Counted from the first letter of the stretch, positions 1 to 10,027 are shown. The stretch: 64,000 nucleotides of DNA from CAYYUA01 sp964542585 (GCA_964542585.1 CAZIUI010000006.1:1-64000), one strand, 5' to 3'. The notes: generated by a model from the sequence alone, not told the origin. Numbers and translations are program-made.

Positions 1-468
1 GATACCAACACCATGGATAATCTTATGGGGGGTCGTCTTTTAGAGTGGATGGATATTTCAGCAGCTATTTCAGGCCAAAAACATGCTCACACCGTAGCGG
101 TAACAGCCGCTGTTAATAATGTCTCCTTTTCAAATCCCATTAAGCTTGGCTATGTAGTAACCCTGCATGCTAAAGTTATCAGGACCTTTAAAACCTCAAT
201 GGAGATTCACATTGCTGTGTGGGCTGCTGATCATTCCCGTAATTTCCAGTGCCGATCAAATGATGCTTTTTACACTTTTGTGGCCTTAGACCCGAATGGT
301 AATCCTACACCCGTTCCAGAGGTAGAGCCAGAAACGGCTGAAGAACAGCAATTCCATGAAGAAGCTTTGATGCGAAAACAACTTAAGCTTTTAATGGCAG
401 GAAAAAGTAACATCCATCACACGCCTGAACTTAAACAACAGTTTGAAGCCTGGATGCAGGATCATTAA
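1..468 (+). CDS. Acyl-CoA thioesterase, hotdog fold (5' truncated by window)
   Basis: The reading frame is open from base 1 (D-T-N-T before the first Met), so the true start lies upstream of the window. The visible N-terminus has the GGRLLEWMD block of YciA/ACOT-type hotdog thioesterases, in which the Asp and neighbouring Gly-Gly form the active-site helix start. These enzymes hydrolyse acyl-CoA to free acid and CoA in the cytosol. The charged C-terminal tail of about 40 residues (rich in E and Q) is typical of the family. It is followed by the acyl-CoA ligase gene, which fits acyl-CoA turnover. Substrate length cannot be read from the sequence. Confidence 0.85.
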   Translation, partial: DTNTMDNLMGGRLLEWMDISAAISGQKHAHTVAVTAAVNNVSFSNPIKLGYVVTLHAKVIRTFKTSMEIHIAVWAADHSRNFQCRSNDAFYTFVALDPNGNPTPVPEVEPETAEEQQFHEEALMRKQLKLLMAGKSNIHHTPELKQQFEAWMQDH

Positions 469-518
469 TTAGCGAATCTTTCAATTAATTGGGAAAAATT
501 ATCCTCTTCAAGCCCCCT

Positions 519-540
519 ACCTGATTTTTTCGGGTTTTTT
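519..540 (+). terminator. Weak candidate intrinsic terminator after the thioesterase gene
   Basis: A 5-bp stem ACCTG/CGGGT (one G-T wobble) with a 7-nt loop is followed by six T. It sits in the 93-nt gap before the acyl-CoA ligase gene. The stem is short, so this is tentative. Confidence 0.35.
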
Positions 541-561
541 ACTTTCGTTGAAAGGATAAAA

Positions 562-2688
562 ATGCCAAAAACCGGTTCCATGAATTCCAACCCATCTGTT
601 TCAATAGAAGAGCTTCAAAGCCTGGGCTTATCCCAATCCACCGCTAATAGTATTGTGACCATCCTTCAAAACACATCCGATGTTGAAGAAAGCTGGCTCA
701 GGTTAACCAATGAGGTTTTGGAGCCAGATATGCCGCCAGCTGTTCACCAGCTACTATTTCAAAGGATATACAACCAGGATGAGCAGTTCCGTGATGCACC
801 CGTAGCATGGAGACCTGGTCAGGAAACCGTTGAACAAGCCAATATAACGTCCTTACAAGAAGCGCTGGGATTAAAAACTTACCAAGAACTGCACCATTGG
901 TCAGTAACCAATAGATTAGCTTTTTGGGAGGAAATGATAAAACGGTTGCAAATACCTTTTAAAACTCCTTACGAGCAGATCGTTAACTTCAAAGGGGGCC
1001 TAGAAAACCCAGAATGGCTAGCAGGCAGCCAATTAAACATTGTTGAAGCCTGCTTTCAAGCGGATCCTGATGCTTACGCTATAACCTACGGAAAGGAAGA
1101 TGGAACGCTGGGATATTGGACCTACCAGGATCTGAGTGATGTCGTCAATCAAATTGCCAATGGCCTACAAGCTAGAGGCTTTGGGCCCGGCCACAAAGCT
1201 GTCATATGCATGCCTATGACGGCTGAGGCGGTAGCCATTTACCTTGGAGTTGTATTAGTTGGAGGGGTTGTGGTTTCTATAGCAGATGGTTTAGCAGCTT
1301 CTGAAATTGAAAACCGTTCCCGGATAGCTGGTACGGATTTATTTTTCACCCAGGATGTGGTACCGCGCAGTGGTAAGGAATTGCCCCTTTATCCTAAGCT
1401 AAGGGACTTGGAGCACTTGCCACCGGTCATTGTTTTACCAGGGATTGAAAGCGTAACATCAGCATTGCGTAATCAAGATCAGGAATGGTCAAGCTTCCTG
1501 GGAAGTACGCAAAAGGTTGATGCTGCTAGCATGAAACCGGAGGACCATTGCAATATTTTGTTTTCCTCTGGAACTACCAGCGAGCCTAAAGCTATCCCCT
1601 GGACCCATACCACACCTATTAAGTGCGCGGCTGATGGTCACCTCCATCAGGATATCCATCCCCATGAAGTAGTCGCCTGGCCAACAAATATTGGTTGGAT
1701 GATGGGCCCGTGGTTGATTTTTGCAACGCTGATAAATAAAGCAACCATGGCCCTTTACTACGGTGCTCCAACAGATAACCGCTTTGGGAAATTTGTGGAA
1801 GCTGCCGGCATTAATATGCTGGGTTTGGTCCCCAGTATGGTTAAACGATGGCTGGAAACCGATTGCATGAAAGGGCTTAACTGGTCATCAATAAAGGTAT
1901 ACAGCTCTACAGGTGAAAGTTCAAATCCTCAGGACTACCTTTGGTTAATGGCAAAAGCCGGGTATAAGCCCGTTATTGAATACTGTGGCGGCACTGAGAT
2001 TGGTGGCGGCTACTTTACTGGAACAGTCGTTCAGCCGGCATCCCCAGCAACTTTTTCTACGCCTGCTTTAGGCCTGGACTTGGTTATAATTGACGAAAAC
2101 GAAAGGCCGGCAGACAAAGGAGAGGTTTTCCTGATACCACCTTCTATTGGGTTATCTAATTCTCTACTTAACAAAAACCATTATAAAACTTATTACGAAG
2201 GAACACCCAATTGTGACCCTTCTTTACTTGGAAGCCTTGGCAAACCCATTAAGGATCAGACGGCTGGTATCGGCTATGCTCCAATCCTTCGCAGACATGG
2301 TGATGAAGTAAGCCATATCAGTGATACTTTTTACCGGGCAGAAGGACGAGCTGACGACACCATGAATATTGGTGGCATTAAAACAAGCGCGGTTGAGATA
2401 GAAAGACTCTTGGATTTACATACAGGAATTAAGGAAACAGCTGCTATAGCTGTACCACCTAAAGGCGGGGGGCCTAATATGCTAGTGATTTATGCCGTGC
2501 AGCAAGAAGGCTATGATATCGAGGCTTCCGCACTCAAAAAAGAATTTCAGGAAATTATTAAAAAGCAATTAAGCCCCCTTTTCAAGGTTTCAGAAGTTCT
2601 GACGACTGATCAACTTCCACGGACAGCTTCAAATAAAATCATGCGAAGGATTCTTAGAGATCAATACCAAAAAGGAGCAAAAGCTTAA
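562..2688 (+). CDS. AMP-forming acyl-CoA synthetase, large AAE17/acetyl-CoA synthetase-like
   Basis: This member of the ANL superfamily activates a carboxylic acid to an acyl-AMP and then to acyl-CoA. The ATP-binding loop FSSGTTSEPK lies near residue 335, YCGGTEIGGGY near 473, the hinge block YRAEGRADDTMNIGG near 590, and a C-terminal SNKIMRR with the likely catalytic Lys near 693. About 150 residues precede the adenylation domain, with an ACS-type Trp-rich N-terminus. That makes it longer (708 aa) than bacterial acetyl-CoA synthetases (about 650) and close to plant acyl-activating enzymes 17/18. Its acid substrate is unknown. The next gene follows after only 19 nt, so the two are probably co-transcribed. 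Confidence 0.8.
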   Translation: MPKTGSMNSNPSVSIEELQSLGLSQSTANSIVTILQNTSDVEESWLRLTNEVLEPDMPPAVHQLLFQRIYNQDEQFRDAPVAWRPGQETVEQANITSLQEALGLKTYQELHHWSVTNRLAFWEEMIKRLQIPFKTPYEQIVNFKGGLENPEWLAGSQLNIVEACFQADPDAYAITYGKEDGTLGYWTYQDLSDVVNQIANGLQARGFGPGHKAVICMPMTAEAVAIYLGVVLVGGVVVSIADGLAASEIENRSRIAGTDLFFTQDVVPRSGKELPLYPKLRDLEHLPPVIVLPGIESVTSALRNQDQEWSSFLGSTQKVDAASMKPEDHCNILFSSGTTSEPKAIPWTHTTPIKCAADGHLHQDIHPHEVVAWPTNIGWMMGPWLIFATLINKATMALYYGAPTDNRFGKFVEAAGINMLGLVPSMVKRWLETDCMKGLNWSSIKVYSSTGESSNPQDYLWLMAKAGYKPVIEYCGGTEIGGGYFTGTVVQPASPATFSTPALGLDLVIIDENERPADKGEVFLIPPSIGLSNSLLNKNHYKTYYEGTPNCDPSLLGSLGKPIKDQTAGIGYAPILRRHGDEVSHISDTFYRAEGRADDTMNIGGIKTSAVEIERLLDLHTGIKETAAIAVPPKGGGPNMLVIYAVQQEGYDIEASALKKEFQEIIKKQLSPLFKVSEVLTTDQLPRTASNKIMRRILRDQYQKGAKA

Positions 2689-2707
2689 TTAGTAAAAAAA
2701 TTTAACT

Positions 2708-3400
2708 TTGGTGGAAATAAGCAAGGGTACAAGTTTGACTGAATTGGATTACGTTGCCTATAAAGTTGGTAGTTCCAATGTGTTCGCTAATGTTGAGGCT
2801 ATCCATGCAAAAAGCCCTAATGCTGACCTTCACACGGGAAGCATCGTGGAAGAGACCACCCGGAAAAGTGGAGCTTCCTCAATTATCAGTCTTATTTCCA
2901 GAGATCTGATGGACCTAAACCGACCCCGCGGGCGTTTTAATTACCCAGCAGTTGACGAATACCGTTCCGTAATAAATGAAATCCTCGTTCAAAAAAACCT
3001 TATTGACCCCAGCAGCAAACTCAAACAACCTTTTTTGCACATCTCCCTACATGGTATGCAAAATGATTGGAAAAGAGATTTAGAAATAGGCACAGGGTAT
3101 GGGCATTACTGTTCAACCTCAGTGAAAAATTGGTTCGTAAACAAGGTATCAGAAGTCACGGAAAATTATGGAGTTGATGACTTGTTCCCAGGATACACCT
3201 TCCGTTCAGTCTTGAGGGACGGGGATTTATACACTGCAACAGACTTCATAGGTTTTGGACCTCATTACCACGCTATTCAATTGGAAGTGAGCCGCGCCTG
3301 GCGGGAAAATTATCCGGAATTTCTCACGTCTTTCCTTTTAAACCTTGTAGTAACCTTTCAAGAAGAATTCGCCCAACAGCCCTCTCCGATCATTGATTAG
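2708..3400 (+). CDS. N-formylglutamate amidohydrolase-like protein
   Basis: The family is recognised only by pattern. DLHTGSIVEET, SRDLMDLNRPRG and LHISLHGM resemble the conserved Asp-His-Thr, SR..DLNR and His-containing blocks of the N-formylglutamate amidohydrolase superfamily, zinc hydrolases that cleave N-acyl or formyl amide bonds. There is no signal peptide. The first possible start is TTG at 2708, with GTG at 2711 an alternative. A perfect TAACTTTG element (2703-2710) overlaps the TTG, so if that is a real promoter the start must lie downstream; no ATG is available in the first 80 codons. Co-transcription from the ligase 19 nt upstream is equally possible. The substrate is not predictable. 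Confidence 0.45.
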   Translation: MVEISKGTSLTELDYVAYKVGSSNVFANVEAIHAKSPNADLHTGSIVEETTRKSGASSIISLISRDLMDLNRPRGRFNYPAVDEYRSVINEILVQKNLIDPSSKLKQPFLHISLHGMQNDWKRDLEIGTGYGHYCSTSVKNWFVNKVSEVTENYGVDDLFPGYTFRSVLRDGDLYTATDFIGFGPHYHAIQLEVSRAWRENYPEFLTSFLLNLVVTFQEEFAQQPSPIID

Positions 3401-3428
3401 TTACAAAACGTCAGAAATAAACAAACCT

Positions 3429-3436
3429 TAACTTTG
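3429..3436 (+). promoter_or_regulatory. Candidate -7 element for the desaturase gene
   Basis: TAACTTTG matches the Bacteroidota -7 consensus TAnnTTTG and lies 50 nt before the desaturase ATG. No well-spaced -33 TTG was seen. Confidence 0.45.
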
Positions 3437-3486
3437 TACGTTTATAAGTTTAACTATAAATCAACTAACAAGAGATTATCTATTCT

Positions 3487-4221
3487 ATGTATGTAATTAT
3501 TTTCTTTATCTTCCATTGGTATTTTTCTTTATTTTTTCAAACATTTTTCCACCACAGGTATGCAGCCCATAACCAATTCACTATGAGTTACTTATGGGAA
3601 CGGATTTTCTACCTGTTGAGCTTTATTAGTCAAGGGTCATCTTACCTTAGTCCTTATTCTTATGCAGTACTACACCGCATGCACCATGCGCATGCCGATA
3701 CGGAATTAGATCCCCATTCGCCTAAATACGACTCAAGCCTGATGGCCATGATGTTAAGAACAAAACGTATTTACTCGGATATTGCCGATGATAAAGCCAA
3801 TGTAGACGAGGTTTACAAAAAGCGTTTGCCAACTTGGAAAAGTCTTGACAAACTAGCTGATAGGTGGCCAGTAAGAATTGCCTGGGTTTCATTGTACGTT
3901 TTATTTTATGCAGTATTTGCTACGCAATGGTGGATGTATGCTTTACTGCCCCTCCATTTCATCATGGGGCCATTGCATGGCGCTATTATAAACTGGTTTG
4001 CTCATAAATACGGGTATATTAACTACAAGACGCAAGACACTTCTCACAACCTTATGCCCATCGATATTATCATGCTAGGTGAAGGTTTTCATAACAACCA
4101 CCACAAATATCAACGCAGCCCAAACTTCGGGAAAAAGTGGTATGAATTCGATCCTGTTTATCCATTGATTGTTTTAATGGATAAAATCAATATAATTCAT
4201 ATAAAACGATCCGAGACATAG
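3487..4221 (+). CDS. Acyl-CoA (delta-9 type) fatty-acid desaturase
   Basis: This integral-membrane diiron desaturase introduces a cis double bond into fatty-acyl chains. All three histidine boxes are present: HHRYAAH at 22-28, HRMHH near 63-67 followed by the family's D-P-H-S-P, and HNNHH near 201-205. Hydrophobic segments lie at the N-terminus and at about 135-175. At 244 aa it is short but complete for bacterial members. The first His box begins only 22 residues from the start, as in related short desaturases. It probably adjusts membrane fluidity. It has its own candidate promoter and is closed by a strong terminator, so it looks monocistronic. Confidence 0.9.
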   Translation: MYVIIFFIFHWYFSLFFQTFFHHRYAAHNQFTMSYLWERIFYLLSFISQGSSYLSPYSYAVLHRMHHAHADTELDPHSPKYDSSLMAMMLRTKRIYSDIADDKANVDEVYKKRLPTWKSLDKLADRWPVRIAWVSLYVLFYAVFATQWWMYALLPLHFIMGPLHGAIINWFAHKYGYINYKTQDTSHNLMPIDIIMLGEGFHNNHHKYQRSPNFGKKWYEFDPVYPLIVLMDKINIIHIKRSET

Positions 4222-4250
4222 AAAAACCGATTTACGGTTCTGCAACTTTA

Positions 4251-4284
4251 AAATAGCCAAGTCCTTTGACTTGGCTATTTTTTT
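4251..4284 (+). terminator. Strong intrinsic terminator after the desaturase gene
   Basis: A perfect 13-bp stem (AAATAGCCAAGTC, 4251-4263) pairs with its complement at 4268-4280 around a CTTT loop and runs into a T tract ending at 4284. This is the clearest terminator in the window. Confidence 0.93.
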
Positions 4285-4423
4285 GGACTCTGGTGGTTTT
4301 GACTTCTTCCAAGCAGATGTAAGGCGTTCTTAATTTTTTTCGACTTGGTTTGAAATTACGTCATAAAGTTTGCTCAAATGGGTAGGAATTTCATTCATTT
4401 GAAGTGCCAAACAAATCAGAAGC

Positions 4424-7400
4424 ATGAGCGAAAAGCGGTACGACCTTATTAACAACAGCGTTGGGTGGTTACTTTTTGGACTTGGGATGGTAGTCTACCT
4501 TCTAACCTTGGAACCCACGACACCCCTCTGGGACGTTGGAGAATTTATCTCAGCCTCCTATAAGTTACAAGTTGTGCATCCGCCCGGGGCACCTTTCTTT
4601 TTGATGCTAAATCGCCTTTTCTCCCTTTTTGCACCTTCTGATGAGATGGTATCAGCACTTGTAAACTCTCAAGCAGCTACTTCAAGTGCCTTAACGGTAA
4701 TGATACTTTTCTGGACCATTACCGCTTTAAGTCGCAAAATGGTATTAAATAATGAAAGCAATATTAGTAGAGACAAGATGCTTGCCATCTTAGGTAGCGG
4801 TATTGTGGGTGCTTCTACCTTCATGTTTACTGATACATTCTGGTTTTCCGCTGTTGAAGGGGAGGTCTACGCGCTTTCCATCCTTTTCATGAGTACGGTG
4901 CTTTGGCTTGCCCTTAAGTGGGAAAAAAGAGCTGATCAACCGGGTAGTACTAAATACTTGCTGTTGATCGCCTACCTAGTAGGATTAAGTATTGGCGTTC
5001 ATCTGCTTAGCTTACTAGTGATCCCCGTAATAGCCTATGTGTATTATTTCAAGAAATGGGAGCATATAAACACCCGTGGGATTATCATTACGGGCCTTGT
5101 AGGACTTGGAGCTCTCGCTATCATCAATCAGGGAGTCATTAAAACAATTCCATGGATTGCCTCCCAATTTGAACTGCTTTTTGTCAATTCATTTGGATTT
5201 CCTTTTTGGTCGGGGATCTTTTTCACGATTTTCTTGCTGTTGGGAATTTTAATTTGGGCCCTTTACTACAGTTATACGCATAATCGCACAGTTCTTCACC
5301 AAGGATTGATAGCATTCACTTTTATAATAATTGGTTTCTCCTCCTATTCAATGGTGGTTATTCGTTCTCAGGCTAATCCATCCATTGATATGAACAACCC
5401 AGAGACTGTTTTTAACCTCATATCTTACCTTAATCGGGAACAATATGGCGACCGCCCCCTTCTTCATGGGCGTTACTTTAATGCCAAACCCATTGATCAA
5501 AAAGATGGTAGTCCCAGGTACCGCAAGGGAAAGGATCAATACAATGAATTACCGCCTAAGCAGGAATTGATATACAATGAATCAGACCAAACCCTGTTTC
5601 CAAGAATGGTCAGCCGCCGAAAAGATCGAAAAGGGGCTTACAGAAAATGGGCTACTATAGGTCAAAATGAAGACCCTACATTCGGGGATAACTTGGAATT
5701 CTTTTTCAAGTACCAAATCGGCCACATGTTTTGGCGCTACTTTGGGTGGAACTATATCGGTAGACAAAATGACATTCAAGGTCATGGTAGATTCTGGAGG
5801 GGTAATTGGCTAAGTGGAATACCTTTTATTGATACCAATTTTGGCAACGTTGCTAAACAATCAAACCTGCCCCATTTCCTTAAGTCCAATAAAGCTCGGA
5901 ATACTTTCTTTTGCTTACCCTTCCTCTTAGGTTTAATAGGGCTATTTCATCACTTTAACCAGAGAAAATGGGATGCTTTTACGGTCCTGGTATTTTTCAT
6001 AATGACCGGCCTAATGCTCATCCTCTATCTTAATCAACCCCCTCGAGAACCTCGTGAGCGGGATTATACATTAGTTGGAGCTTTTTATGCCTTTGCGGTA
6101 TGGGTTGGTATCGGAACGCTAAAGCTTATAGAAATTCTTAGAAATTGGATTAAGCCTAGTGTTGCTGGTGGTATAGCCACTGTAGGAGCCTTAGCACTAG
6201 TACCGGCCGTCATGGCAAGCGACAATTGGAATGATCACGACCGATCTGAGAGGTATACGACTATAGAGTTTGCTAAAAATCACTTGCGATCCCTTGATTC
6301 CAATGCGGTCCTCTTTGCTTATGGGGATAATGAGACGTATCCCCTATGGTATGCCCAAGAGGTTGAAAATTTCAGAACCGATGTTCGGGTGATCAACCTT
6401 AACCTGATGAATGCCAGGTGGTATGTTGAGCAATTAAGGAAAGATAATTACAAGTCACCGGGATTGCAGTTTAATCATCTAACGCCTGATAAGCTGAAAA
6501 AGGGTGCCCGATCTTATGTCAGGTACGCTAAGCATCCCAATATTGGTAAAAACGAATATGTTTCACTTGATAAGGTAATGAGGTTCATAGCTAGCGATGA
6601 TCCCAGTACCAAAAGACGAATTCGTGGTGGCGGAAGCATAAATTATGTCCCTGCCAAAAGGATTAAGATGGATATCGATAAAAAGGCCGTGGTTGAATCG
6701 GGCGTAGTACCTGAACACTTAAAGCAGCACATAGAAGATCAAGTTCGGTTTAAAATCGGTGGGGGTTCTTTGATGCTTTCTAAGCTCATGATTTTGGACT
6801 TAATAGCAAGTACTAAATTCACACGTCCCATCTACTTTACGGCCCAGGTTCCTGCTGACAACTACTTTAACATGAACAATTACGTCTTACAAGATGGGCT
6901 TTCCTATAAGTTGGTACCGATGTCCAAAAATACCGACTACAGAAGTAAGGGCACCATCAACACCAAGAAGATGTATGAAAACTTCGTAAATGATTTTAAG
7001 TGGGGTGGCTTACCGGATTCCAGCCTTTATTTGGGATATGTAACCAGGCGACACTGTGGAATGTACCGCGGTCACTTTTCTTCTTTGGCTGATGCCTTGA
7101 TTGCCCAAAACGAGGATGATAAAGCCATAAAAGCCTTAAATACCTGTATGAATGTTTTCCCCAACCAACAGGTAGCATTTGATGCTCGCGTAACGCCACT
7201 AGTGAACGCTTATTATAATGCAGGTGCACCCCAACGGGGAAAGAAGTATGGTAAAGAACTGTATCAGACGCTTACCGGTAACCTGGATTATTTTACCTCT
7301 CTCTCTCGCCAGAATCAGCAGGAGACCAAACGTAAGATTCAAAATGGGTTTTATGGGCTTAATAAGCTTCGCCAAAGTGCAAAGAGGGCTGGTCAAGACA

Positions 7401-7483
7401 GCTTTGCTCAAAAAATCGGTAACGATATTCAGCGTTTACAGCGTCAATCAAGTTTACGCCGCGGAACGCCACAGCGTAGGTAG
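4424..7483 (+). CDS. DUF2723 / GT117 membrane protein glycosyltransferase
   Basis: A polytopic membrane protein of 1019 aa. The N-terminal block PTTPLWDVGEF followed by VVHPPGAP is the signature of DUF2723, the family of human TMEM260 (CAZy GT117), which transfers mannose from a lipid donor to protein. The Asp of WDVGEF is the expected catalytic acid. About 12 hydrophobic segments occupy the first 580 residues, including the conserved PREPRERDYT motif near 545, followed by a large soluble, probably periplasmic C-terminal domain with TPR-like character at the end. In Bacteroidota such enzymes probably O-mannosylate exported proteins; that role is inferred here. The DUF5686 gene follows 39 nt later. 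Confidence 0.85.
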   Translation: MSEKRYDLINNSVGWLLFGLGMVVYLLTLEPTTPLWDVGEFISASYKLQVVHPPGAPFFLMLNRLFSLFAPSDEMVSALVNSQAATSSALTVMILFWTITALSRKMVLNNESNISRDKMLAILGSGIVGASTFMFTDTFWFSAVEGEVYALSILFMSTVLWLALKWEKRADQPGSTKYLLLIAYLVGLSIGVHLLSLLVIPVIAYVYYFKKWEHINTRGIIITGLVGLGALAIINQGVIKTIPWIASQFELLFVNSFGFPFWSGIFFTIFLLLGILIWALYYSYTHNRTVLHQGLIAFTFIIIGFSSYSMVVIRSQANPSIDMNNPETVFNLISYLNREQYGDRPLLHGRYFNAKPIDQKDGSPRYRKGKDQYNELPPKQELIYNESDQTLFPRMVSRRKDRKGAYRKWATIGQNEDPTFGDNLEFFFKYQIGHMFWRYFGWNYIGRQNDIQGHGRFWRGNWLSGIPFIDTNFGNVAKQSNLPHFLKSNKARNTFFCLPFLLGLIGLFHHFNQRKWDAFTVLVFFIMTGLMLILYLNQPPREPRERDYTLVGAFYAFAVWVGIGTLKLIEILRNWIKPSVAGGIATVGALALVPAVMASDNWNDHDRSERYTTIEFAKNHLRSLDSNAVLFAYGDNETYPLWYAQEVENFRTDVRVINLNLMNARWYVEQLRKDNYKSPGLQFNHLTPDKLKKGARSYVRYAKHPNIGKNEYVSLDKVMRFIASDDPSTKRRIRGGGSINYVPAKRIKMDIDKKAVVESGVVPEHLKQHIEDQVRFKIGGGSLMLSKLMILDLIASTKFTRPIYFTAQVPADNYFNMNNYVLQDGLSYKLVPMSKNTDYRSKGTINTKKMYENFVNDFKWGGLPDSSLYLGYVTRRHCGMYRGHFSSLADALIAQNEDDKAIKALNTCMNVFPNQQVAFDARVTPLVNAYYNAGAPQRGKKYGKELYQTLTGNLDYFTSLSRQNQQETKRKIQNGFYGLNKLRQSAKRAGQDSFAQKIGNDIQRLQRQSSLRRGTPQRR

Positions 7484-7522
7484 CTTTCGGGTAGCTACAT
7501 CCTTTTCTTAAGCCTAAAGCTT

Positions 7523-10027
7523 ATGAACCTTTGGAAGGTCTTTGTCACTTGCTTAGCAAATAACCACCTTCCTTACGTCTTTTGCTTTGTTTTGATCCTA
7601 TTAGGCCTTAATGTCGATTCTACATTTGGCCAGAATGGTGCGTTAAGCGGGAAAGTTACCAATACAGATCAATCACCCTTATCCTATGCCAGTGTTTACA
7701 TAAAGGGCACGACTAAAGGGACCACAACAAATGAAAACGGGAACTACACCCTACCTCTAGCTTCCGGCCGCCATACAGTGGTCTTTCAACACATGGGGTA
7801 TAAGCAGGAACAACGTCTTGTAACTATCCAAAAGAATAATGAAACAACCCTGAACGTAACTTTGAGAAAGCGAGCCTATGAAACAGAGGCTGTAACAGTG
7901 ACCGGTAGAGATCCTGCTTACCGCATAATTAAAAATGCCATTGCCAGTAAAGAGACCCATAGGAAAGCCGTTAGATCCTACCAATGCCAGCTTTATTCCA
8001 AAACCACCATCAAAGCCGATAGCGCATCTGCTAGCAGCATTGTAGATAGCGGAGATTTGCCCCCCGGGTACATCTATTTTTCCGAATCTATTTCAGCACT
8101 TAAATACCAATACCCGGATGATTACCAAGAGGTCATGCAATCATCAAAAGTTAGCGGCCGCGATGAGGCGGTAAGTTTGAATTTTGCCTTTAATACACCC
8201 GTGGTCTTTTACAAAGATCTGATCGAATTTGAAGACGCTCTAAAACGCCCGATCATTAGCCCTGTAGCTGATAATGCGCTGAATTACTACAAGTATAGGC
8301 TTCTGCATAGTTATCAGGAAAACGGCAAGCGTATTCACCGAATTTCAGTGATTCCAAAAAGGCCGAATGATCCTGTTTTTCGAGGCCAAATTCGGATAGT
8401 GGACAATAGCTGGCATATCCACAGCCTTAATTTGAAAACCACTAGAGCTAACGGCTTAAAAAGCTTTGATACTTTTACCCTCAAACAGCAATATGTCACT
8501 GTTAATGATACCACATGGCGCCTCTATAACCAGCGTTACCGGCTAAAAGGGAGCATAATTGGTATCAATATAAAGGCCAGAGCCCTCTCTCAATTTACCG
8601 AGTACAAGCTTGACCCAACCTGGCCAAATAACCCCTTTAAAGGAGCCGTAGTCAAAGTACCTGACAAGAGTCAAAAGCTGGATTCAGTTTATTGGGAAAA
8701 AATCCGGCCATTCGAGCTAACACCAGCTGAGGCCAGGGATTATTCACTAAAAGACAGCCTGCAAGAAGTCCGTAGTAAACCCAGTTATAAAGACTCTGTA
8801 GATAGCGTCTATAACCAACCGGAATGGCTGGGTATTTTACTCCAAGGCTACGATTACCGTAAGCGCACCAAAAACTTGAAAATTGAAGCTCCTTCTTTGT
8901 TTGAGGCTTTGTTTCACTTCAATACCGTAGAGGGCTTTGCTCCGCGTTTAGCCTTCTCTATTACAAGAACGATTGAAAACGCATCCGATTGGGAAATTAA
9001 GCCCTTCTTCCGTTATGGAGTGGCCAATGAAAATTTCAATGGAAGTGTACACGTAACAAAATCTCCTTTTTATGCAGGTATTGGTCGAGAGGTTCAGCAG
9101 TTTCAGGTGCCACCTCCAATTTCTTCCCAGCTGAATACCAGCTACTCCCTTTTTGAGGGGCAAAACTTTGCCCGTCTATACCAGCAAGCTTTTGCAGAAG
9201 TTGGTTACCAAGATGATGAATGGGGCAATGGTTGGTTTCCCTCATTTTCTTTAAGCTTTCAAGAGCGTCAACCCCTATCCAATAATACCAGCTACACCCT
9301 AGCCAGTTCGGAAAATTATCAAACTAACATTCCCGCCCATCCACACTTTCAAACTAATAATAGCACAAATCGGCAAAACTTTTCAAACCACCGGGCCTTG
9401 ATCATTAAGGCTGGGTTACGCTACAAACCGGGCCTGGAGTACATGAAGATAAAGGGTGAAAAGGTAAACCTGGGGTCAAAATGGCCTACCCTTAAAATCA
9501 ATTACCGCAGTGCTGTAGCTGGCGTAGCTGGGAGCGATGCAGAGTATGATTTTTTACAAGCCGGTTTCGAAGGTGATGCCGACCTTAAATTGCTTGGTAA
9601 TCTATCCTACAAGGCTAGCGCCGGACGATTTTTAACCAAAAATAGGGTGCCTTTTGTGGATTACCGTCATTTTCAGGGGCAAGAGATTATTTTACAGGAT
9701 AAGACTACAAGAGATTTTCAATTATTGGATTACTACCAGTTCAGCACTACTCAGCCTTTTGCGGAAGGCCATGTTCAGCATAATTTTTCTGGTTTCATCT
9801 GGAACAAAATTCCGCTTGCAAGAAAGCTGAATTGGCAGGTAGCAGCAACTGGTAACTTGCTTTATCAGAATGCGGTTACTTATTGGGAATGGGGAGTGGG
9901 TTTAACGGATTTGGTAGGTTTGGCGGGATCACGGTTTTTTTCTTTTCACTTTTTCCAAAGCTATCGAACCAGAGCTTTCCAGAATAGAGGTTTTAGAATC
10001 GGATTTAGCTCACCGATAGATTTGTGA
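7523..10027 (+). CDS. DUF5686 outer-membrane protein with carboxypeptidase-like regulatory domain
   Basis: An N-terminal hydrophobic stretch ending ...STFGQ is a signal peptide. Residues about 38-115 (LSGKVTNTDQSPLSYASVYIKG, TTNENGNYTL) form a carboxypeptidase-regulatory-like beta sandwich as found at the start of TonB-dependent receptors. The rest lacks a TonB plug and matches the DUF5686 layout: a middle domain starting VTGRDPAYRIIKNAI and a C-terminal beta-barrel rich in aromatic and alternating residues, ending in F-R-I-G-F-S-S-P. It is probably an outer-membrane protein of unknown cargo. It lies 39 nt behind the DUF2723 gene and is likely in the same operon. Confidence 0.8.
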   Translation: MNLWKVFVTCLANNHLPYVFCFVLILLGLNVDSTFGQNGALSGKVTNTDQSPLSYASVYIKGTTKGTTTNENGNYTLPLASGRHTVVFQHMGYKQEQRLVTIQKNNETTLNVTLRKRAYETEAVTVTGRDPAYRIIKNAIASKETHRKAVRSYQCQLYSKTTIKADSASASSIVDSGDLPPGYIYFSESISALKYQYPDDYQEVMQSSKVSGRDEAVSLNFAFNTPVVFYKDLIEFEDALKRPIISPVADNALNYYKYRLLHSYQENGKRIHRISVIPKRPNDPVFRGQIRIVDNSWHIHSLNLKTTRANGLKSFDTFTLKQQYVTVNDTTWRLYNQRYRLKGSIIGINIKARALSQFTEYKLDPTWPNNPFKGAVVKVPDKSQKLDSVYWEKIRPFELTPAEARDYSLKDSLQEVRSKPSYKDSVDSVYNQPEWLGILLQGYDYRKRTKNLKIEAPSLFEALFHFNTVEGFAPRLAFSITRTIENASDWEIKPFFRYGVANENFNGSVHVTKSPFYAGIGREVQQFQVPPPISSQLNTSYSLFEGQNFARLYQQAFAEVGYQDDEWGNGWFPSFSLSFQERQPLSNNTSYTLASSENYQTNIPAHPHFQTNNSTNRQNFSNHRALIIKAGLRYKPGLEYMKIKGEKVNLGSKWPTLKINYRSAVAGVAGSDAEYDFLQAGFEGDADLKLLGNLSYKASAGRFLTKNRVPFVDYRHFQGQEIILQDKTTRDFQLLDYYQFSTTQPFAEGHVQHNFSGFIWNKIPLARKLNWQVAATGNLLYQNAVTYWEWGVGLTDLVGLAGSRFFSFHFFQSYRTRAFQNRGFRIGFSSPIDL

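Noticed and set aside
7218..7511. 97-aa plus-strand ORF at the end of the DUF2723 gene
   Set aside because: A shifted frame of a real gene; no frameshift is needed, as the DUF2723 frame is complete to its stop.
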